A DNA stretch of 27,909 nt from Vairimorpha apis BRL 01 (Eukaryota; Microsporidia; Nosematidae). Location: the NCBI GenBank assembly GCA_000447185.1, contig KE647149.1, positions 1 through 27,909 on the forward strand, written 5' to 3'. The position numbers and the translations under genes are program-made. Shown piece by piece: positions 19,301 through 27,909 of the stretch (positions are counted from its first letter, which is position 1; each line of letters opens with the position of its first letter). Below the pieces are notes generated by a model, which saw nothing but the letters and a program-made list of their open reading frames with translations, searched no databases and had not been told where the DNA came from.

Positions 19301-21564
19301 TACCAAAAAATAATTCTTATATATTTTTTATTCTATATTTATCTTATTATAATCAAAATTTTAATTAATTTTTATATTTGCATTTTAAAAATAAAATAAT
19401 GTAATATTATAAAAAATAAAATATAAATAGAAATTATAAATATATATTAATACAATTAAAGTTTTTTTTATACAATCATAAAAACTTAAAAAAACAAAAA
19501 TTAGCTACAAATATTTAATATATTTTAATGTATTATAATACATTTGAATTTATGATAAAATAAATTTTTATATTTAGAAAATAAAAATTTCACCAAAAAT
19601 AATGTATTATTTATTATTTATTTTTTTTATAAATTAAATGTCTATCTAAATCAACATTTAAATGAATTTTAGAAAAATAAATTAAAGTTAATAAAATAAA
19701 AACAAATATGAATCATAGAAAGATAACACTTTGTTTAAAATATTAAAATGCTTAAAAATTTATTTGTTACAATTTTACATGTTTAGTTTATTTTATCATT
19801 CTTTTAATAAAAAATATTATATTTATTAAAAAATAATTTAAATTATATATATTAATATAAAGTTTAGAAATTTTACAAAAAGTTATTTTATAATTATTTA
19901 TTTTTGAGACTAAAAGTTTATTTTTATATATTATAAAAATATATCTGATATGATTATATTTAAATGTAAAATATATTAATTTTAAAAAAATATTAAATTA
20001 TGTAATTTTATAATTATGTATAAGTTATTAACAAATATTATTTAATTATATCAAATATACTGAATTATTAAAGTAACAACAAATTTATTATATAAAATAA
20101 CTCTTTATCCATTTTTTTTAAAAAATAATTTTAATAAATTTTTGCTTTATTATATAAAATGGATATATCAATCAAAAAGTTGAATAACACTTTTTTGTTG
20201 CAACTTTAATTATAAATTAAATTTTTTCTAGATTAAAATTTAAATAAAAAAAACAAATTATTTTTTTCAAAATAATTTATTCTTAAATCTTAATATAGTA
20301 TAATAAAATTTTTTTAGTTTAAATATATATGTTTTAATAATCATAAAGTATAAATATCTTCTTTAAATAAACAAAATATAATATTTTCATTATTTAATAT
20401 TAACATAATAAATTTAATCAAGAAGTTTATAAAATAAAATGTTTATATTTTTAGAATCTGTTTTTTTATTAAATAATCTAAAATATGATAAAAAAATGAT
20501 TTTATTAAAAAAACAGATGATTTTTTAAAATCTAAATGATAAATAATTATTAAAATATTAAGTAATCTTTTAAAATTAAAACATATGACGAATATAAATT
20601 TTAAAATTTTAAAAATATTGTTTCAATTAATTTGTATTAAATAATAAAAAGTAAAAATTACTTAAATTTAAATATTATATGGACTTTATAATTACTAAAA
20701 AAATTTCCAAAAGTATAACTTATAATTCTAAAGTAGTATTGTTACAGTGAAAAATATATTATAACAAAAAAACTGTATTGTTGTTTTTACAAAATTTTTT
20801 AGTTGTGTTGTATAATTATGACTTTAAAAATTATTAATAAAATTTATTTTTTATAATCTAATTTTATTTTATATTTAAAACACTAACTTAAAAAGTTTCA
20901 TCTTATTTGTTTAAAGCAAATTAAAAAGATAAAAAAAAGTTCAAAAAAATTAAATAACCAATAAAATTTTCACATTCTTCATAAATATTATTTTATTCTT
21001 TACAATTAAAGTAAATTTTCAAATGCTGACATAATTTATGTTTTAACAATATTTTAAGTTTTTTAAAAAACATTATAATAAAAAACAAACATATAAAGTT
21101 TTATTATATGACAATTACTATACTTGTATATTAATTTATTTTTTTTATTATATATATTTTTTTGATAGATTGATTTTATGACTCTAAGTTATATAACATG
21201 TTTGTTATCTTAAAATTTGATTATATATTTATAAAAAATAATATTTATTTTTTTAATTTTAACATTACAATTATTTGAAATAATGTAAATATTTATCTAA
21301 AAATATAGTATATCTAAAAAATAATTTTTTATCATTATTGTCATATATATTAAGAATAATTAATTTATAGTATAATGAATAACCAAAAAAAAGTCTAAAA
21401 TTAATTTTTTTAGTTGTGTTAAATAAATAATATTGAATCTATACTATTAATTATATTTAAGTAATATTAATAAAATATTGATTGTTTATTTTTTGCCTTT
21501 AATTTTATTAAGTTTGTGGTCAAATAAATCAAATTTATAATATAAAATATATTTTGATATTAAA

Positions 21565-21573
21565 TTTTAACCC
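21565..21573 (+). promoter_or_regulatory. TTTTAACCC start-site motif abutting ATG
   Basis: TTTTAACCC is directly followed by the ATG at 21574. A similar motif precedes the next gene, 191 bases downstream. Confidence 0.6.
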
Positions 21574-21747
21574 ATGACAAATTTAGACGAAGACACTATA
21601 GAAAAATTTCTATTATACAAAAATTTTAAAGATATTTCTGATGATGAGGTTAAAACATATATACATCAGTTAACAAATATTATCAAAATGTATAGAAAAA
21701 AAATTAAACGTTATAAAAAATTTATTGAACTAAATAAAATTGATTAA
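21574..21747 (+). CDS. 57-aa helical protein, unknown
   Basis: Open from ATG 21574 to TAA 21745-21747. The peptide has an acidic N-terminal half (NLDEDTIEKFL, DISDDEVKTYI) and a strongly basic C-terminal helix (KMYRKKIKRYKKFIE), suggesting a small amphipathic or coiled-coil subunit of a larger complex. The family is not recognised. The case for a gene is the perfect TTTTAACCC-ATG context, the absence of poly-N or poly-F composition, and its position only 17 bases upstream of the UTP12 start, as in other tightly packed microsporidian gene pairs. Confidence 0.65.
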   Translation: MTNLDEDTIEKFLLYKNFKDISDDEVKTYIHQLTNIIKMYRKKIKRYKKFIELNKID

Positions 21748-21753
21748 TATTTG

Positions 21754-21761
21754 TTTAACCC
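21754..21761 (+). promoter_or_regulatory. TTTAACCC start-site motif of UTP12
   Basis: TTTAACCC lies in the 17-base gap between the 57-aa gene and UTP12, three bases before the ATG at 21765. The whole upstream signal of UTP12 must fit here or overlap the neighbouring gene. Confidence 0.6.
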
Positions 21762-21764
21762 TCA

Positions 21765-23780
21765 ATGGACTTTATTCCAAATTATATATACAAATCAAGC
21801 TTTGGTGAAATTAGCAACAGTAAATCTAAAATAGTAAAATACAACAATTTTTATTTAGTTTCAATTGAAAACTCGATTAATTTATGGAATTTTAAAACAA
21901 ATGAACTTTTACATTCTTTTAGAAATAAAAAATACAGCGTTACTTTTTTTATAGTTGATGATAAAAACTTGATAATTGGATATTCTTCTGGTTTAATAAA
22001 AATTTACAATCTTGATACTTTTGAAAAATATTTAGAATATAAAATACACACAAAAAGGATAACTAAAATAATTAAAGAATCTGATTATGTGTTTTCATCT
22101 GCTTCAGATGGTTTACTCATTAAATATGACTTAATTGGAGAAAAATATGAAAAAATTGTCAGTTTAAATTCTATAGATACTTTTTGTATTTTTAAAAATT
22201 TATACGGTATTTCTTGTACAAATAGTACATTTACGTATTTAGTTGATGATCATGAACACACAATCTCAATACCTTATAGGATTAAATATTTACATCCAAT
22301 TACAAATAAAAAAATATTATTTGTATTTTTTAATAATGAAATTAAAGTTTATGATATATGTAAAAACGATTATAAAGATATTACAAAATTTAAAAAAATT
22401 AGACAAGTTAAGGTAGTTGAAAATTTTTTATTTATATTAAATGAAAAAAAAATTTATAAATTTGATTTATTGAAGAATTTTGAACTTGTTAAAATTAATA
22501 AAAATATTGGAAAAGATGTAGTAGATTTTATTTCTGATGATATTTTTATTTCTAGAAATAATTCTTATATAATTAATAAACATGAATTTTCTTATCATAA
22601 AAGTGAAATTCTTAAAATTTTTCAAGATAAAAACTTAAGAATTTGCACATTCAGTAATGATAGTTTAATTATTTGGAACATTGAAAGTAAATTTACAATT
22701 TATAATAAAATAGAACTTTCTGATGGTAAATGTTGTTGTGAATTTAATAATTGGTATGTTATTGGAACAAGCAATTGTGTTTTATTTTATGATATACACA
22801 GTCTTAAAGTTTACAAAATAATTAATTTTGGAAATGAAGAGAAATGTAATATTTGTGTTGATAGTAATATACATCTTGGTATTGCTTTTAATAAAATTTT
22901 ATCTGTTTATAATAGTAATTTAGAAATAATCGATAAATTTCAATTACAAGACTATATTTCATGTTTAAAGATTACTAAAAAAAATATAATTATAGGATTA
23001 ATCAATTCTAAAATTTATATTTATAATTATGAGAAAGATCTTCTAAAAACCTTATATGGTCACTCATTACCAGTTATTAATATACAAGTTCACAATAATT
23101 TAATTTATACAGTTGGTTTAGATAAAATGCTTAAAATATGGGGAATTGAATTTGGAGATTGTAGAAAAAGTATTATAGTCAACGATGCCAAGAATATAAA
23201 AATATTTGATTCATTATTTTTAGTACCTTCTGGTACATTAAAATATTATAAAGGATTTAAATTATATTATGAAAAAAAATATACAAATTGTAATTATATA
23301 TACCAAACTGAAAATTATATGTTTATTTCAAATAATATTAATGTAAGTATATACGAAATAGATAAATATGAACTAGAACTTATTGATCATGAAGATGATG
23401 TTAGTGAAATTATAGAACAAAATTATGAAAATGTTATTCATATAGATAAATTTGATAATTTTATTAATTATCTTGATTCAGATGTTGGTAATTTTAGCAC
23501 ATTTTTATATAAATTGGATAATGAGGAAATAAACACTTTTATATTTTTGCTGAATATACAACAAGTAAATAATTTAATTAACAAACTAAGTAAAATAAAA
23601 TATTCAATTATTAAATTTAGATTGATTAAATCTCTGTATAATGCTCATCAAGAAATTGTATGTAAAAATCAATTGTTTTTAGATGAAAGAAAAAAATTAA
23701 TTGAAAAGATTTATAAATTGAGAAATAAAATTGGACGAAATATACAAAAATTAAAACTTAAAACTGGAATATATAATTAA
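21765..23780 (+). CDS. UTP12: U3 snoRNP / SSU processome WD40 protein UTP12 (DIP2, WDR3)
   Basis: Intact 671-aa ORF. UTP12 is a tandem WD40-propeller protein of the UTP-B subcomplex, which binds the 5' ETS of pre-rRNA in the nucleolus and is needed for 18S rRNA maturation. Degenerate WD repeats with W/I-x-N endings (INLWNF 38-43, LIIWNI 301-306) fill residues 20-500. The best landmark is YGHSLPVINI (431-440) to LDKMLKIWGIEFGDCRKSI (452-470), which matches the UTP12 hallmark 'GHKLPV ... ADKNIKIWGLDFGDCHKS'. The helical Utp12 domain covers about 560-671 and ends GRNIQKLKLKTG, matching 'GxNxAGLKF' in the family. It is much shorter than the yeast protein (over 900 aa). It keeps an uninterrupted frame even across an A9 run at 22443-22451. 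Confidence 0.88.
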   Translation: MDFIPNYIYKSSFGEISNSKSKIVKYNNFYLVSIENSINLWNFKTNELLHSFRNKKYSVTFFIVDDKNLIIGYSSGLIKIYNLDTFEKYLEYKIHTKRITKIIKESDYVFSSASDGLLIKYDLIGEKYEKIVSLNSIDTFCIFKNLYGISCTNSTFTYLVDDHEHTISIPYRIKYLHPITNKKILFVFFNNEIKVYDICKNDYKDITKFKKIRQVKVVENFLFILNEKKIYKFDLLKNFELVKINKNIGKDVVDFISDDIFISRNNSYIINKHEFSYHKSEILKIFQDKNLRICTFSNDSLIIWNIESKFTIYNKIELSDGKCCCEFNNWYVIGTSNCVLFYDIHSLKVYKIINFGNEEKCNICVDSNIHLGIAFNKILSVYNSNLEIIDKFQLQDYISCLKITKKNIIIGLINSKIYIYNYEKDLLKTLYGHSLPVINIQVHNNLIYTVGLDKMLKIWGIEFGDCRKSIIVNDAKNIKIFDSLFLVPSGTLKYYKGFKLYYEKKYTNCNYIYQTENYMFISNNINVSIYEIDKYELELIDHEDDVSEIIEQNYENVIHIDKFDNFINYLDSDVGNFSTFLYKLDNEEINTFIFLLNIQQVNNLINKLSKIKYSIIKFRLIKSLYNAHQEIVCKNQLFLDERKKLIEKIYKLRNKIGRNIQKLKLKTGIYN

Positions 23781-23974
23781 AAATTTTATACAATATTTTA
23801 ATTTCTATTTTTAAAGGAATTTATTAAAAAAAGTAAAATTATTCTCTAGCATAAATTATTTTTTCAAAAATGTTTTTGTATTAAATTTTATATTTTATTT
23901 ATGCTTTTATGTTTTTTATATTGTTTTAAGAAATGATTAAATTTTTTACAAATAAAATATAAAAATAAATAAAT

Positions 23975-25963
23975 ATGCCTGAAAAAAATAATATAATTCA
24001 TAGATCCTCTATAAATAACATTTACAAGATTATTAATTTACATGAGATTTATAAAATAAATATTAAGAATATCTCTATTATATTTACATTTAAAAATTAT
24101 TATCTTCAATATTATTTGTTTATTAATAATGTTAACAAAGAGTTTAATATTACTAATTTTGAAATTTCAAATATTATAAAAATGATCGAAGTAATAAAAA
24201 AACATAATTTTTTTAATATTGAAAAGAATATAATAGAATTTGTTAAAACGAATATAAAAAATTTTAAAGATGTTGCCGGAGTTTTTGATATTTTATCAGC
24301 TTGTAATATAAAAGATAATAAAGATCTTGATTTTTTCCGTAAATATTTTGGATATAATTTAATTTATAAGAATTATAAGCAATTATTAAAATTACATTCA
24401 CTTAATAATTTACCGTTGATTCTTAAACTTATACAAAACAATAAAATTTGCTATAATAAGATACTTGAAATATATAAAAAATTAAATTTTTATTTAAAAA
24501 ATAAAGTTTTAGATAATGGATTTATATTTTGTTGTTCAATTTTTTATTGTTTACTAGATTATCATGTGGAAATATTGGACGATACATACAAGGAATTCTT
24601 ATCTGGTTTTTGTGTTTATCTTTTTGAAATTATAATTAATTATAAATCTTATGAAATTTTTAATTTAGAAGATATTCAAGTTTTAGTAAATCTTATTAAT
24701 ATATTATATGAACTTTCTAACGAAAAATTCAAACATGGATTTTATATTAAAACAATAGAGAAAATCATTGAATTTTCCACTGATATATACGAAGATCAGA
24801 TAAAATTTACATTTTTACTACAAATATTATATGTTGAGTTGAAACAAAAAATTCATTATATTGACACATTAAAACAAATTTATGATAAACTAAAATTTAT
24901 GACTTTATCTTCATGTAGTATTTCTTTTACAGAACACAATTTTATATGTAAAAAATTTCTTCATTACAAATATAAAGTTTTAGATAGATTAAATTCTGTA
25001 TTACATATGCAATATGATAAAATAGCATTATATAATGATTTATTTAATAATGACAGGTTTAATTATATTATTTTACAAAGTATAAGTGCGTCAGTTGATT
25101 TTATTATTGATAATTTAATTATTTTGATAAACAATTCAGAATATAAGATTCAATTTATTGATTTTATATTTAAATATGGTAATATTTCATATATGTATCT
25201 TTATCTTATATCAATAAAAGAAGATTACAAAGTAGTATTATTATTTATTAAAAAATATACAAGTTTTAATAATAATCAAAATTTCGTAGAATTTAATATG
25301 AATATAAATAAGTGTAGTATTGAAAAATACACTGAACTTTTAAGCCTAATTTACTTTAAATACATTTCTATTGATAATCTTAATGTCAATAAAAGTAGGA
25401 TTTATTTGATAAAAAAATAATAACATTTAAAAAATTATAAATTTAATTATCAAAGAAATTAAAAAATTCTTGGTTATAATGATAATGTAATATTATTGTT
25501 ATATTTTGTTATTAATAGCGAAATAGAAATTAATCAAGAAGAAATTATATTTTTATATAGATATTTGATAAAAATTTTAAATAATTTTGTAAAGTTTAAT
25601 ACAAATTATGATAATATAAATATGAAAGTTATTCATGAAAAAATAGAAATAAACTATTTTGAATATAAAATTTTGAGTACAAAAATTAAAACAGAAAATC
25701 TTTTAGTAAATATATGTGTTGATCTTCTCAATAAATATAAAAGTGATAACAAATTTGAATTAATCAAAGAACATACATATTATAATTTTATAATTTTGTT
25801 AGTATATAGTAAAGTTTATAACAAAAATTTTGATTGTTTTATAAAAAAGATGCTTGAATTTATTTTTATTTGCAAAAAAAAAGAAAGAAGAAAAATATAT
25901 AACCTATATAATAATAAAAAATGTAGTTTCATTAAAAGTTACAATAATAAAATTTACTTGTAA
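23975..25963 (+). CDS. Large alpha-helical protein, unknown, with three clustered frameshifts
   Basis: The first frame gives 481 aa (23975-25420). A second open stretch in the same nominal frame (about 25463-25963) continues it. The 45 bases between can be bridged with one base added in each of three A-runs (A7 near 25411-25417, A6 near 25429-25434, A6 near 25458-25463), giving a continuous protein of about 660 aa. Composition is all-helical, rich in Ile, Asn, Lys, Phe and Tyr, as in HEAT/ARM-type scaffolds. It has Cys pairs (FCCSIF near residue 190) with no clear metal site, and a basic tail (KKKERRKIYN). No family is recognised; DVAGVFDILSACNIKD (about 98-113) is the most distinctive segment. 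No CCC precedes the ATG, so the start is less certain. Its 3' end overlaps the convergent gene by 10 bases. Confidence 0.65.
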
Positions 25964-26510
25964 TTTTTTTTAATGTTTTTATATTTTTTTAATTGTCTTT
26001 TTTCAATAATTTCACGTTTTGGATATTCATCTTTAATTTTGGTTGGCATATGGTTTTTATTAAACAATTTTTTATCAACTTGTAGTTTTTTTCCTTCTTT
26101 TTCCTTAACAATTTTCATATATTCTTTAGAGCTTATCCCTTCACCTTTTAGATTTTGATTTTTTAATATTTTTCCTTTCTTTTCTTGTAAAGTTTTTTGT
26201 GTATTATTTTCTTTTAAATGTTTACAAGTACTGTCTGAACTTTTTTTAGAATTATTTGTATTTAGATTAGTGTTTTCTTTATTACTTTTGTCATTATTAA
26301 AATTTTTTATTTTTTCTGTCTTATTTTGACATACAGTTTTACAATCTTTTAATTCTGAGTGATCTATAATTTTAGCTCTTTTAATTTTTTGTTTTTATGT
26401 GCCAATCTAATACTTTTTTTAGAATATACTTCGTTTTCATCATCATTTTTATTTAAATAATTTACCACTTCAAGTAAACTATCTTTATAAATTTGTTTTT
26501 CATTTACCAT
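25954..26510 (-). CDS. Lysine-rich basic protein, unknown, one frameshift
   Basis: Starts at ATG 26510 (MVNEKQIYKDSLLEVVNYL) and, after one -1 change in an A6 run near 26385-26395, continues to TAA at 25956-25954, about 186 aa. The first 35 residues look helical. The middle (about 55-110) is Asn/Lys/Ser-rich and disordered. The C-terminal 60 residues are basic and more ordered (SSKEYMKIVKEKEGKKLQ; MPTKIKDEYPKREIIEKR), the style of a small nucleolar or RNA-binding assembly factor, though no family is identified. TTTTAACCC at 26533-26525 precedes the start by 14 bases and fixes it. It lies 31 bases downstream of the next gene's stop on the same strand, and its stop region overlaps the convergent gene. 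Confidence 0.6.
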
Positions 26511-26524
26511 ATAAAAATAAAAAA

Positions 26525-26533
26525 GGGTTAAAA
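26525..26533 (-). promoter_or_regulatory. TTTTAACCC start-site motif
   Basis: On the minus strand TTTTAACCC ends 14 bases before the ATG at 26510 and sits in the 31-base gap after the upstream gene. Confidence 0.55.
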
Positions 26534-26541
26534 TAAAAAAT

Positions 26542-27489
26542 TTAATTAGATTCTCTTATTTTTCTTTCTTTCTTTTTCGATATAGTTTTTACCCTATAAT
26601 TGGAGTATGGCTCATTTTCAAAATCATTTTTGCGTATCTTTGGTCCTCTTACTCTAGGACCTCCTTTTTGTTTAGATAAATAATGTCCTTTTTTAGACCT
26701 TCCCATATCTCTCATTCTGTCACTTTTCTGCTTACTTATTTTAACTTTTTCATGGGCTGAAAACAAATGTGGTCTGATTTGAATTTCGTTATTTAATTTA
26801 TCATTTTGAACATTAATATTATTGTTGATATGTTTATCTTCGGTATCATTATCATTATTATTTTTAGTTTGAGATTTATTTGTCTCATCTTTATTTAAAT
26901 TTATATTATACAAAACATTTAATGGTTCGTTGTTTGTAATTTTTTTTAAATTGTTATTTTCAATAGGAGGAATATCTTTTACAATACATCTTGATGAGTC
27001 AATTTTATTTGTATTAGGTTCGTTATACTCATTTTCAAAAAAATTGTTTTTATTAATAAGATTATTGTCGTTATTCAAAAATGTTGTAGATTGATTAGTT
27101 TCGTTTGAAGGATTATGATATCCTAATGTATCCGAAAAGTCAACATTATTATTATCCTTGTTTTTTGTAATAAAATTATTATTTGATAAATTATTGCTAT
27201 TAATTGAAGTAGATGAAAATTTTTGTCCTTCAATTTCAGTAGAATTACTTTTCAATTGAGATGTATTATTATTTTCATCATTATTATTTGAATCTTTTGA
27301 AAAAAATGATTTAATAGAATTATAAGCACTATTTATTTTACTTTCATTTTTATTGTTTTCGGAATTACCATTAAAATCCTCAATATTTTGTTTACTGTTT
27401 TGTTTTAGAGAATTTTTATTTTTTAAAATTTTATTTCGTTTTTCAGAACTATTGGTTGTATTGGAAGTAGAATTTTCAAAATCGGACAT
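26542..27489 (-). CDS. Asn-rich protein with basic RGP-type C-terminus, unknown
   Basis: Intact 315-aa ORF. Residues 1-235 are low-complexity, dominated by Asn, Ser, Lys and Thr (for example SNTTNSSEKRNK, NNNDENNNTSQ), and are likely disordered. Residues 236-315 are different: basic and conserved-looking, with IQIRPHLFSAHEKVKISKQK, RMRDMGRSKKGHYL and GGPRVRGPKIRKND, ending KKKERKIRESN. Such a tail suggests binding to RNA or another nucleic acid, but no domain is recognised. No exact CCC precedes the ATG; the minus strand has CCTTTTCTCCTTT about 35 bases upstream. It is in tandem with the lysine-rich gene downstream, separated by 31 bases. Confidence 0.7.
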   Translation of the reverse strand: MSDFENSTSNTTNSSEKRNKILKNKNSLKQNSKQNIEDFNGNSENNKNESKINSAYNSIKSFFSKDSNNNDENNNTSQLKSNSTEIEGQKFSSTSINSNNLSNNNFITKNKDNNNVDFSDTLGYHNPSNETNQSTTFLNNDNNLINKNNFFENEYNEPNTNKIDSSRCIVKDIPPIENNNLKKITNNEPLNVLYNINLNKDETNKSQTKNNNDNDTEDKHINNNINVQNDKLNNEIQIRPHLFSAHEKVKISKQKSDRMRDMGRSKKGHYLSKQKGGPRVRGPKIRKNDFENEPYSNYRVKTISKKKERKIRESN

Positions 27490-27909
27490 AATACTTATAA
27501 AAAGTTTTTTTTATATCGATAAAGGAGAAAAGGAGTAAAAAAAGATTGATTTTAGATACATTAAAAAAATATTTTATTTGTTTTTTTTATATCAATATAC
27601 AAGTGAAAAAGATTAAAATTTTTTACAACTGTTTAATTTTTATTGATGTATTTAGTATTTTTAAACCATAAATTTGCAGAGTAAAGTAAAAACATTAATT
27701 GATTATTTAAATTCACTATAAAATTTAATTTTTTAAAAATCATTTTTTAGAAAAAAATTATAAAATTTTTATCAAATAAATTATAATGTTTGAGTATTTA
27801 ATAAGTTAATTGTCTGTAAATTTGCAAATATATATACATGCATATAAAAAAATTATAAATATTTTTATAATTAAAGTGTAATAATTCTTTTTATTTTAAA
27901 TTATCGTTT
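27490..27909. other. Intergenic to window end, no gene seen
   Basis: AT-rich sequence upstream of the Asn-rich gene. A 61-codon plus-strand frame at 27353-27538 is antisense to that gene and is a shadow. Nothing else is supported. Confidence 0.5.

Larger units (their letters stand above)
19296..21573. other. Gene desert, 2.3 kb
   Basis: Extremely AT-rich DNA. No coding, RNA or mobile-element signal was found on either strand. TTTTAACCC at its right end belongs to the next gene. Confidence 0.55.

Noticed and set aside
1..27909. CRISPR array, operon-type or phage-related system
   Set aside because: No spaced identical repeats and no bacterial-type genes; all recognised genes are eukaryotic.

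Overview
The window looks like nuclear DNA of a microsporidian. It is extremely AT-rich and shows no introns, rRNA or tRNA genes. The recognisable proteins are shortened eukaryotic ones: UTP12/DIP2 (SSU processome), POP5 (RNase P/MRP) and a CAF-1 large-subunit-like protein. Most starts that can be fixed have a CCC block a few bases upstream, often as TTTAACCC, which is the microsporidian start-site signature. The genus cannot be fixed from this sequence.

Layout, left to right. Positions 1-3269 hold the 3' part of one large N/Q-rich gene broken by six frame changes. 3991-4908 (-) encodes a coiled-coil protein resembling ATRIP/Ddc2. 5195-5851 is a 5'-truncated non-LTR retrotransposon relic between 14-bp direct repeats. 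6015-6970 (+) is a frameshifted beta-rich, possibly arrestin-fold gene. 7623-8675 (+, CAF-1-like) and 8688-9041 (-, POP5) are convergent with a 12-bp gap. About 9309-10134 is a third, older relic of the same element class. 10135-12732 is gene-free. 12733-14746 (-) is a HEAT-repeat gene with INTS4-like motifs and a broken lysine/asparagine-rich insert. 14747-16829 is gene-poor. 16830-18306 (-) is the best-preserved retrotransposon copy, with zinc finger and restriction-like endonuclease, between 13-bp direct repeats. 19065-19295 (-) is a small acidic protein. 19296-21573 is gene-free. 21574-23780 is a tight pair: a 57-aa protein, then UTP12. 23975-25963 (+) is a large helical protein with a cluster of frameshifts. 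25954-26510 (-) and 26542-27489 (-) are two lysine- or asparagine-rich proteins in tandem.

Three signals dominate. First, compact gene clusters (12-30 bp gaps, one convergent overlap) are separated by kilobases of AT-rich desert. Second, RLE-type non-LTR elements of different ages inserted into unrelated sites. Third, at least a dozen frame changes lie in A/T homopolymers, and nearly all have the same direction, as if one base were missing. That points either to sequencing undercall or to transcriptional slippage. Several genes here act in ribosome/RNA processing or chromatin/checkpoint roles, but nothing indicates a shared operon-like function.
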